Origin: Zea mays
Taxonomy: Eukaryota; Streptophyta; Magnoliopsida; Poales; Poaceae
Reading direction: 5' to 3'
DNA length: 64,000 nucleotides
Assembly: GCF_902167145.1 (NCBI RefSeq)
Contig: NC_050097.1
Location: forward strand, 167,802,923-167,866,922
A program made the translations under genes and the position numbers. Position 1 is the stretch's first letter; every line of letters begins with the position of its first letter. A model generated the notes under the pieces. It saw nothing but the letters and a program-made list of their open reading frames with translations. It searched no databases and had not been told where the DNA came from. This document shows positions 56,063 to 64,000 of this stretch, one piece after another.

Positions 56063-57076
56063 CGTACTTCCTTTGCTCGATCGAGAAATGACCGACACGT
56101 GAGATCGACTGTGAGAGCCATTAGCGTATACTCTCTCTCCGTTCTGAAATTATAAATGTATTTCATCTATATATATACCGTTATATAATCTACCGGTCTA
56201 AACTTTGCAAATCTCACCCAACCAAATCACACTCACACACATAATCTCCAAAAAAAATCTATCAAAAATAAATTGCACTTATATTTAACACACCAAATCA
56301 ATGATTCGGATCGCTGGATAATCTTCTCTGTCTTACTTACTCAACTTCAATAAACAATATTATTTGAATCATTCTTTATCCCTCCCTTTTCTCGTGATCC
56401 GGTCTCCCCCTCCCCCTGACTCGCGTCGCCGCCACCATCGTCAACCTCTCCTACCACAGCTGCCGTCGTTGACCCCTCCTTTTCTCTCACTGAGATGATA
56501 GCGTTAGGTGAGCTATATAGTAATTAGTAAAAATTACATAAAATATATTTTTAATAGTTTGATTCTTAATTTCTTCTACAAATATTTTGTTACTTGCTCA
56601 AGAATTAATTATTATAAAAAGCGTTAATTTGAACAAAAATATTGGTACGAGTTTTATGCCAAAATATATATGTGTTTTTTTTAATCATTGTTAGTTAAAA
56701 TTGACAGAAAATGTGTATATATCTGTATAAAATACGTTTACTGTGTTGTAGGACAAAGAGGAAGGACGTGACAACATGAACGTAAAAAGATGAATGGAAC
56801 ACCTACCTTTGGCAGGAGGCAGCAGGCACGAGCACAAGCTTTTGCAAAAGGTAGCCAGCTGCACTGCAAGGAACAATATCATGCAATGTTCATGCACTAG
56901 AGGCAGAGAGGTCTTCTCACCAACGCAACACGACGAAAACACCAACCGGCAGGCAATGGATAATAAATAACGCACGGCCAAATCTAAAGTCAGCTCGTTG
57001 GCATTTTTTCTCTGTTGAAGTTTATCTATCCAAATTCAAATTTTGGTTGGATATGCTGTGATGAAATATATACTAG
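56063..57076. other. AT-rich stretch with possible partial Stowaway end
   Basis: At about 56,129 tactctctctccgttctgaa resembles one end of a Stowaway-type element. No matching end was found downstream. No gene recognised. Confidence 0.4.
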
Positions 57077-57081
57077 ACTAC

Positions 57082-58425
57082 TATCGGTGTTTTGACCCGA
57101 GGGTCCTAACCAACTAGTTAATTTGTGGTACGTGTCTCGGTCTAGATAGGTGATGTAAGAAGACACAAAATTTATCCCAGTTCGGGCAATAGAAAACTCT
57201 ACTTCTAGCGGGAGATGAGACTTATATTATCTTGCACCTACGTGCTTGTAGTAAGGGATACAACTTGGTACAAAGAGGGAGTGGATCTCATGTTTCCGGG
57301 TGCAATTGAGGCTAGTGCCAATATCGATCGTCGAGGACAAACAGTGAAGTGTTGTCCTCCTGTCCCTGGAAGCCCCAGACTGCTCCTTTTATAGCTTCAA
57401 GGAGGGAACCCAGGAATACCAGGGTTGTCATAATGTGCAGAGGAGGCGAGCCCGAGCCCCTGTAGCAGCATGGCCACCGGGATGGCTCATGTCCTGGCTC
57501 ATGTCTTCGATCAGGAGGTGGATGTTCGGTTCTTGTATTCATATATTGACCAAGCAGAGAGTCGAGGCCACGGTCGGGGGCTCGGATGCGTAACCGAGCC
57601 CATCCTGTGGTTGAGATGTCTCAGCCACAGTTGTTGAGATAGCGATGAGTATGGTGGAAGGTGCATAGTAATCCATCATGTATGGCATAAAGCGAACTTG
57701 ACACCAACCATGTGGTTTCTGTAGCCATCCCGTTGTCTGTGGTTTTTGTGGAAGGGTTGGTGGCGTCAGGCGTCCTTCTATCGATGTTGTTTGGCTGAGG
57801 CCAGGCTCGGACAAGGCGGAGATTTCTTCCGAGGCCATGGTCGGGCCTGCACTCGAGGCTGAGACAGACGTCGGGCGAGGCGGAGTTTCCTATCGAGGCT
57901 GAGGTTGTGCCTAGACGTCGCATGTCCCATCCAGAGTTGTTGAGAATAGTGACCGGAGCGAGGGATCATTGCCCAGTATTTGCGGGCGTGCGTCATCGTA
58001 GTCGGTGAAAGTAGATGGGATCGTGGTCCCATCGTCCCTCTGTTAACTGCGGTGACGTTTGTTGGAGCAGGTATTCGTATTGGTTGCATTTAATGCACAC
58101 GTCTTTGTGGTTCCCAAGAACGTGGGCCGAGGCCAGGCTCGGAGCCGTCCTTCCTCCGAGATGCCCTCGGGCGAGGCTGAGATTGCTTTCAGTAGAGGGG
58201 GGGCTCGGGCGAATCAAGGTTCCACGTGGGTGTAGCCTTCGCACGAGGATGGGCTCGAGCGAGGCGTAGCTTTTGAGCAAGCATTGAACTGGGTCTAGCA
58301 CGAATCATGATTCGACCCTGCGCGACCTCGGGGAGTGCGTTTTTTTGGTTTAGGAGTTCCCGACATTCATGTGTTAGGTATGCTTAGGGGCATAATCTGG
58401 GTACCCCTAATTATGATACCCGACA
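57082..58425 (-). mobile_element. Solo LTR, Tat/Huck-related, minus strand
   Basis: The minus-strand start is TGTCGGGTATCATAATTAGG, very like the LTR starts of A and B. The minus-strand end is caaaacaccgata, with the terminal CA changed to TA. The 5-bp duplication actac is perfect (57,077-57,081 and 58,426-58,430). A minus-strand TATA box (gctataaaagg) is at plus 57,387-57,393. It is 1,344 bp with no internal domain. Confidence 0.9.
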
Positions 58426-58430
58426 ACTAC

Positions 58431-59676
58431 TAATGATCTTGTTCTTAAATCCTAATCACTAGATGCTAGAGAGTAGAGTACAAAACCTTTAGGGTTGAAT
58501 GAACTCACCATCAGTGCAAATCTTCTTCCTTGGCGACGACAAGATATGGGTGAGGGTCACACACAAGTGCGGTGAGCTCCAGTGGTGGTCTTCACTTTAC
58601 CGCTATAGGATCGGTTAGGGACCGCAACCATCACGGGTTGTTGCACCCTCGATCAGGACAAGTTAGGATAGAATAGGATCGACTAGAATAGACTAATATT
58701 GAGTCTATGAGAGACATGTAGCCATGGAAGACCATGTCAACCACATTTGTGGTGTGGCTGCCACCATACACCAAAATGAACATGGTCTGCGATGGTTTGG
58801 CCGGAAGCTTGATAGTGAAGATGGTGGAGAGCGGTCCAAGAGAGACAATCTTAAAGACCCACTTGCGTGCGTGAAACGTTCAGATGTTATCCACAGAGTT
58901 TCCTGGCCGAGAGCTTGACCCTTGCAAGAGCATCCTTGTGAAAGGCTCCAACAAGGACTAGAAGGAGAGCATGAGCTTCTCGATACCTCGGTAAATATCG
59001 GAGACATCAATAGAAATTTTCATCAATATCTCAATTAAGCTTCCACACTTTATTTATTACTTACCTCGATAAATATCTAAGTTGTGTGTTTACTATTCTA
59101 GTTTAGCTTGCTAGGCTGGTAATAGGTTTGGAACGTAGATTGCACAATTCTTTTACCATAGAGATGACAAATACACCTAGCAAAATCATAGTTGTATATC
59201 TAGATAAATTACTTTTTGCATAGTTTTTTATTAGGTAAAAATTAGATGCATTAGTTTACGAAGTTAAAATTTTAAATTGGCTAATTCATTCCTCTCAAGC
59301 GTTGTGGTTCTTTGAAATATGTACCTACCACTTAAAAACAATTAATTAAAATGTAAGCATCTCTGTTACTAAGCGACTCCAAGACATTATTTAGAAATAT
59401 AACCTAGATTGGTACAATGCAAGGAGGTCAACTAAGGGTTGTCCTAATAATAATATATACTAGAAACCACACATAGTTTGTATGGTAATTTATCAAGATG
59501 CTACAAGTAGAATTTATAACATGTTCGCGCTTTAATCTGTACCAGTTTCTACTGGTTTTACGGTGTTTTTGTCTTTATGAATTGCAGTCGTAGTAGCCTG
59601 AACAACTGGCTTTAATCCGAAGCGATTCTAATTGGTATTTTCTATAAAATAAGGTGCAATTATGATTATACTATTC
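58431..59676. other. AT-rich stretch, no gene recognised
   Basis: Short open frames occur on both strands around 58,700-59,010, without domains or neighbouring splice signals that would make a case. The rest is AT-rich and featureless by eye. Confidence 0.4.
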
Positions 59677-59859
59677 CCTGATCTTGCAATTATGATTTTA
59701 ATCCTCGTTTTCAACTTTATGGCCCTAAACCCTCGTTTTTAAAAAATGAAATCGCCGTTTGTCTCTCTCCCTTAACACCGTTAGTGCAAATCAAAATTAA
59801 TGATTTAAAAATAAAAATGAGAGGTAAAATCACAATTATGAGAAAAGGGTGTGATCAGG
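59677..59859. mobile_element. Fold-back (MITE-like) element, about 183 bp
   Basis: The left end cctgatcttgcaattatgat pairs with the inverted right end cctgatcacacccttttctc and, further in, with ataattgtgattttacctct. The repeat is imperfect with loops. No clear target duplication, family not assigned. Confidence 0.5.
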
Positions 59860-60351
59860 AGCTTATAGTCTCAGGAGCTTGGCTTTCTCTCCGGTCTATT
59901 CCTTCCTTGCTGTTTTCAGAGCATCGTACGAGTACTCCTTGTCTAGGATGTTTCCGGCACTCACTGTGAATTCCAGAGGCACGGTGCCTTTTTTTTCAGG
60001 TCAGGCGCGATGCTTTTTTCTCTTTCCCTGTGCATTGGCTTGGAGTCTTGTATAGGTCTCTCGAGATCGAGGCAGCGGAAGCAGCCAGTGATGCAGGAGG
60101 GAGTGTACTATTTACACAAGGGACCGAGTAGACCGAGCAGACAAAGCAAAGTGTGATGCGGCGTGGGCCAACACCATAATTCAGGAATAATATGATGGCA
60201 ATCTACGCTTTCTTGTGTTGACCCCTCCTCTCCTCTCTCGCTCTATTAGAGTGGTCAACGGGAACCTGATAATATGATGGTTAAACAATGTTTTTTTTGT
60301 TACATGTCAGATTTCTTTATGATATATTTTTGTTGGGTGATGTATGAGTGT

Positions 60352-61020
60352 TGTTGGGGGCCTTCGGCTTACGAAGGTCCTCAAAAACAGGATTTAACAG
60401 TATTTCTGGAGTATAATGTGTGAGCAGGTATCTTCGGACTCAAGTCGGTATCACAGCAGGAGAAGACCAGAATAATACGAAGGTTGATACAGCGCCGAAG
60501 ATGTGAGCAGGAAAGCTTCGGCGTGGTAGCAGAAAATGAAACCGACTTAAAGATGAAAAGACTATTCAGACCTCGATAGATTACTATAGAATTATTATCA
60601 AATATAAAGGGCATGAATGTAATTTTGTATGGGCTGTGTCCCGTGCCTATAAATAGGTGAACAGTACCCCCGTACTGTTCACGCTGATTTGACATTCGCT
60701 TTTGCGTCACGCTTGTACTTTCATCTCCTTCAAGCTGAAGGTACATTTGTAATTCGATGTTATTTCTGTTTCTACATAATAATAATGCAAAAATAAGTTA
60801 ATAATAATATACAATTGTCTATGTTATCCTTCATATTCCTTATGATTCATCCTTCGTCACTGTATAGTGTATTTATGAAGGTACGCCCTTCATAACCTTC
60901 GTCCGAAAATCATTATATCCTAAGGGAAATAATGCTTCGAAGGACGAAGGACTTTACCGATTAACATTTTCTATGTTGCCTTGTTCTTAACTCATAGCAT
61001 TTGAGAACAAGTCCCCAACA
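60352..61020 (+). repeat. 5' LTR of Zeon/Cinful-like element
   Basis: It begins TGTTGGGGGCCTTCGG and ends gtccccaaca, 669 bp, next to the primer site. A TATA box lies at 60,648-60,655 (cctataaatagg), followed by a leader with a short inverted repeat gaacagtacccccgtactgttc. Confidence 0.88.
60648..60655 (+). promoter_or_regulatory. TATA box of Zeon/Cinful-like LTR
   Basis: tataaata lies in gtgcctataaataggtgaac. A 22-bp stem-loop-capable sequence (gaacagtacccccgtactgt then tc) starts 4 bp downstream. Confidence 0.75.
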
Positions 61021-61039
61021 TTGGCGCCCACCTCCGGTG
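61021..61039 (+). other. Primer binding site-like sequence
   Basis: ttggcgcccacctccggtg abuts the LTR end. It differs from the site in A and B after the first seven bases. Confidence 0.7.
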
Positions 61040-61095
61040 AACTCACTTCCACTATTTGAGTTTTTGAACACCTTCGGCGATCATAAACCTTCGCT

Positions 61096-62613
61096 ATGGC
61101 GCCGAAGAAAGCTTCAGCAACTGGCACTGCAGCTCTCCAACCGCTGGACCACAATCAGGAGACTGTCTCTCTTCGGGAGGCCCGAAGCCAGAAAAGGAAG
61201 GCTGTTAGCCCGACACCGCCAGAGGATGAGATAGACCAAGAAATCAGAGACATGGAGATGCTTCATCAACAGGTGCAAAGGAAGAAGGAAAAGATGGCCA
61301 GGCTAGCTGAACTGCAAAGGCAGATAGACGAAGCCTCTGAGGAAGTTCGTCATCTTACTCACGATGAGCAACACCGAAGGCCTCAGCACCAAGACCTTCA
61401 TCAGGAGGGTTTCCTCAATGAAGATGACTGGTATGACAATTTCCATCATGGGAATTTTGTTTTTGATGATGCTTATCCTCTGTCCGCTGAGCTACAGGCT
61501 ACACCTTGGCCTCCGTCCTACAAGCCGCCTCAGCTTCCCATATTTGATGGCCACTCAGACCCGAAGCAGTTTTTGATGAGCTACGAAGCAACAGTATCTT
61601 CGTATGGTGGCAATGCTGCGGTCATGGCCAAATCTTTTGTTATGGCTGTCAGGAGTGTTGCTCAAACCTGGTACTCCTCCCTTCGACCAGGAACGATCAC
61701 TTCGTGGCAAAAGCTGAAGGACTTGTTGTTAATCAGCTTCCAAGGGTTCCAGACGAAGCCGGTCACGGCTCAAGCTCTATTCCAGTGCACCCAGGATCAC
61801 GAAGAGTACCTTCAGGCGTACGTCCGGAGGTTCTTGCGTTTGAGGGCACAGGCACCAACAGTGCCCAACGAAATTATCATTGAGGCCATGATCAAGGGGC
61901 TTCGGCCAGGACCGTCAGCTCAGTACTTCGCTAGGAAGCCTCCTCAAACTTTGGAGAAGCTGCTCCAGAAGATGGACGAGTACATTCGGGCCGATAATGA
62001 TTTTCGCCAAAGAAGGGAGGAGGCTTTCAGGTTTTCTGAAATGACCAGGGGCTTCGGAGGGAGGTTCTATCTGAGGCACGTTAGATCAATTCATAACTCT
62101 ACCCAAAATGATGATAGGGGGAGCCCACAGCAAAGGCCACAGTGTTCCTCACAGGCTTCGGGGCAACAGCAAGGCTCCTTCCGACCACCAGCTCCGAGAG
62201 ACAGAGGTGCCAGGGGCTTCGGCGGAAGATTTGGCGATCAGCCAAGAAGAATTTTTTGCTTGTTTTGTGGTGAGAACAAAGGCCATACCACCAGGATGTG
62301 CCATGTTACCATCCAGAAGCAAAAGGAAATAGCCGAAGCTGCAGCACAACAGGCTCAGCCGAAGCAGGTCATGCACACTGCTTCGTATCATTCGCCTTAC
62401 ATCCCAGAATATGTAGGCAATCACCCTGCAGTTTCTGTTGCTTCGGCGAGTCAACCTCAAGCTTCCTGGCAACAGCCTCCGCCTCCACCACCGCTGCAAC
62501 AAGGCCAGCAGCCAGAAGGGAGCCAATATGCTCCACACCAAAGGGACTTCAGAGAACAGTCCGAAGCTCGCACAGTCAACAGCACTGTGCCAGAGTCAAA
62601 GCACATCTATTGA
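61096..62613 (+). CDS. Zeon/Cinful-like gag (505 aa), intact
   Basis: The open frame is undamaged. A basic N-terminus is followed by a coiled coil (about residues 48-92, EIRDMEMLHQQVQRKKEKMA). The capsid-type gag domain covers about 145-310 (FDGHSDPKQFLMSYEATVSS, and a YVRRFLRLRAQ helix). A Gly/Arg/Gln-rich linker is followed by a zinc-binding motif spaced CX2CX5HX4C (62,257-62,301, CLFCGENKGHTTRMC), one residue longer than the usual knuckle, and a Pro/Gln-rich tail. It would form the particle and package RNA. No protease follows, so processing and copying would depend on a helper element. The start at 61,096 is the first ATG with family-like sequence after the primer site. Confidence 0.9.
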   Translation: MAPKKASATGTAALQPLDHNQETVSLREARSQKRKAVSPTPPEDEIDQEIRDMEMLHQQVQRKKEKMARLAELQRQIDEASEEVRHLTHDEQHRRPQHQDLHQEGFLNEDDWYDNFHHGNFVFDDAYPLSAELQATPWPPSYKPPQLPIFDGHSDPKQFLMSYEATVSSYGGNAAVMAKSFVMAVRSVAQTWYSSLRPGTITSWQKLKDLLLISFQGFQTKPVTAQALFQCTQDHEEYLQAYVRRFLRLRAQAPTVPNEIIIEAMIKGLRPGPSAQYFARKPPQTLEKLLQKMDEYIRADNDFRQRREEAFRFSEMTRGFGGRFYLRHVRSIHNSTQNDDRGSPQQRPQCSSQASGQQQGSFRPPAPRDRGARGFGGRFGDQPRRIFCLFCGENKGHTTRMCHVTIQKQKEIAEAAAQQAQPKQVMHTASYHSPYIPEYVGNHPAVSVASASQPQASWQQPPPPPPLQQGQQPEGSQYAPHQRDFREQSEARTVNSTVPESKHIY

Positions 62614-63598
62614 CAAATATCCTACCTTAATAGCAATCTTTTTCATTCAGTTTTATTTTCTGTGTAATAAAGGACATTGTTTAGGTTTCATGTAAATAGT
62701 TTCGTTGATTCCCACAAGGAAAATATATTTTCTTCACAGGCTCAAGTTGTTGAAACTCAAAGATTTGCGATAACAAAGAGGACCTTCGAATTATCAAAAA
62801 ATCTTCGAAGCAACAAAAAGTCGTTCTAAGGAACGCAGAGTAAGTTTGCCGAAGTCACAAAAAGCCGTTTCAAAGGGAGCGCAGTGTAAGTTTTCTGCTC
62901 CAAAGTCGTTCCAAAAGGAATGCAGAGCATACAGCGAAAAGTCAACGCTGATACCGCCTAAGAAAAAGGCGAAGCGCGAAAAGTCAACGCGAATACCGCT
63001 GAAAGTAAAAGGCGAAGAAGCTCCTAAGGGAGGCTTACAACGAAAAATAAACGCTGATTCCGCTGAAGTAAAAGGCAAAGAAGCTCCTAAGGGAGGCTTA
63101 TAGTAAAAAGACAACGCTGATTCAAAAAGATTATGTGTTTTATCGCAGGAATGTGTGTGTATCTTCGGAATAAACACCATCTTACATAACATAACATCAT
63201 CGCATCATTTCGCATAGCATAAGCATCATACATCATGCTGCATATGGCACAAGAAGGGGACATGACATCGATCTTCGGAAGAATGTTTTGAAAGGGGAAA
63301 ATCATGCTAAGTCGCAAGCAGATACACTATTGATCTTCGGAAGTGTAGCTTCGGAGAATATCTTCACGAAGCTTGGATATTATTCATCAGAACACTACGA
63401 ATATTGTTGTGACAAATGAAAATTATTCTTCACGAAGCATGAAAAGAAGGGAAGGTGTTTTTTCGTCAAAGACTCAAAAACGGTACGTATGTAAAATTTC
63501 ATGCATCGTAAAGAATTAAACAATAAAAGCAGGTATATTACATTCAGGGCTACAAGATGTCACACATATTACATTTCAGAAGTTTTTTACAATAGTAT
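62614..63598 (+). other. Spacer with short tandem repeats, no pol
   Basis: After gag come an AT-rich stretch and, at about 62,790-63,110, degenerate repeats (gcgaaaagtcaacgctgata, taccgctgaaagtaaaaggc, agaagctcctaagggaggct, the last two words in two copies each). No RT, RNase H or integrase motif is seen. This is where autonomous relatives keep pol. Confidence 0.75.
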
Positions 63599-63753
63599 TT
63601 AATCTTGTCTCAGAACAACTTCTGCAGCCTCATTCAGGAGCCGATTGACAACTTCGTCCATAATAGCTTCAGCCATCTTTTTAATTTCGTCGTCTCCTTT
63701 CGGGTGAGAGCCCGGAGACGCTTTAGCAGGATCTGAAGGAGGACAGGATACGG
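63599..63753 (-). CDS. Antisense ORF of Zeon-like element, last exon
   Basis: The minus-strand frame ends at TAA (63,599-63,601). It reads AVSCPPSDPAKASPGS, then a helix-prone tail EIKKMAEAIMDEVVNRLLNE ending LRQD. An acceptor (gcaatgtag) precedes it at 63,754. Two bases at its 5' end complete a codon with the last base of the upstream exon. No known domain. Confidence 0.6.
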
Positions 63754-63828
63754 CTACATTGCTATTACAAATTGCAAACGAAGTTTAAAACCAAAAATTA
63801 CAACACAATAAAAACCATTAGTTAATAC
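63754..63828 (-). other. Putative 75-nt intron of antisense ORF
   Basis: On the minus strand the donor gtattaact and the acceptor gcaatgtag flank 75 AT-rich bases. Phase 1 is maintained on both sides. The length is near the lower limit of plant introns. Confidence 0.55.
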
Positions 63829-64000
63829 CTAGTTGCCCTTCGGGCTCTGCGCTCTTCTCAGCAGCCTCAGCTACTTCTCTAGCATCGTGAATGCCCTTTT
63901 CGCTTTTTCGAATAATTTCTCGGGCCATTTCTCGGCCACCATTATCCCAGACATCGGTGAAAAATTTTCCACCAACCATGCTAGCTTCGGCCGAAGGATC
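63829..64000 (-). CDS. Antisense ORF of Zeon-like element, upstream exon (runs off window)
   Basis: The minus-strand frame is open from the window edge to the donor at 63,828. It reads SMVGGKFFTDVWDNGGREMA, then a charged helix (REIIRKSEKGIHDAREVAEA) ending EPEGQL. Helical, charged composition is the common feature of this ORF and the antisense remnants in B and in the outer element. Extra, often antisense, ORFs after pol or in its place are known for Tat-lineage elements; their role is unknown. The true start lies outside the window. Confidence 0.6.

Larger units (their letters stand above)
60352..64000 (+). mobile_element. Zeon/Cinful-like Tat element, non-autonomous layout, runs off the window
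   Basis: It has an LTR of 669 bp, primer-site-like ttggcgcccacctccggtg, intact gag, a short tandem-repeat spacer and an antisense ORF, with no protease, RT or integrase in the 3 kb after the LTR. The LTR start TGTTGGGGGCCTTCGGCTTA and the cgaag-rich composition fit the Zeon/Cinful pair, in which Zeon is the non-autonomous partner. The 3' LTR lies beyond 64,000, so the target duplication cannot be checked. Confidence 0.85.

Noticed and set aside
50561..57076. Cellular gene in the low-repeat region
   Set aside because: No open frame above about 110 codons, no domain, and no convincing exon chain by eye. Regulatory DNA cannot be excluded.
58705..59010. Minus-strand 101-codon frame and plus-strand 64-codon frame
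   Set aside because: They overlap on opposite strands, and neither shows a domain or clear splice context.
62794..63192. 132-codon minus-strand frame over the short repeats of the Zeon-like element
   Set aside because: Its repeated peptide words come from the DNA repeats. It is not in a continuous arrangement with the antisense exons at 63,599-64,000.

Overview
The window looks like an intergenic block from maize or another Zea genome. It is packed with nested LTR retrotransposons whose LTR ends, primer sites and polyproteins fit the maize families Opie/Ji (Copia, Sirevirus), Huck/Flip (Gypsy, Tat branch), a Prem1/Xilon/Tekay-type Gypsy element with very long LTRs, and Zeon/Cinful (Tat branch). 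Family names come from memory of the families and were not searched. No ordinary cellular gene, rRNA, tRNA or CRISPR array is supported.

Layout 1-50,030. The outermost layer is a decayed minus-strand Tat-like element. Its LTR is at 48,955-50,030 and a gag remnant at 48,241-48,900. An antisense (plus-strand) coiled-coil ORF remnant lies at 1-1,972, split by a putative intron holding a solo Opie-like LTR (409-1,687, target duplication atttg). A second Opie-like LTR is cut into three pieces (2,095-2,545; 33,941-34,590; 48,157-48,240) by two related Huck/Flip-like elements in the same orientation. Element A is 2,546-33,935 (duplication atttc) and element B is 34,591-48,151 (duplication agttt). 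Element A is itself split twice. A non-autonomous Gypsy element with 3.5-kb LTRs sits at 7,081-17,053 (duplication atcgc), and a full-length Opie-like Sirevirus at 22,682-32,083 (duplication atcac). In both cases the matching stretch of B shows the unoccupied site.

Hand comparison of LTR pairs gives about 1% divergence for the 3.5-kb-LTR element, about 2% for the Opie-like element and about 3-4% for A and B, which agrees with the nesting order. A and B are both broken by stops and single-base frameshifts, and they share two in-frame stops in pol. Their common source was therefore probably already defective or used a non-standard expression scheme. A also lacks about 1.65 kb present in B, which takes out the integrase C-terminus and an antisense coiled-coil ORF.

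Layout 50,031-60,351. This is a less repetitive, mostly AT-rich stretch. It holds a 1.06-kb element with terminal inverted repeats, an (AT)33 microsatellite beside a 75-bp Stowaway-like fold-back, a minus-strand solo LTR (57,082-58,425, duplication actac) and a 183-bp fold-back. No gene could be recognised.

Layout 60,352-64,000. A Zeon/Cinful-like element runs off the window. It has a complete 5' LTR, an intact 505-codon gag, no pol, and a minus-strand ORF whose two exons join in frame across a 75-nt intron. It is the best preserved coding unit of the window and the clearest candidate for closer study.
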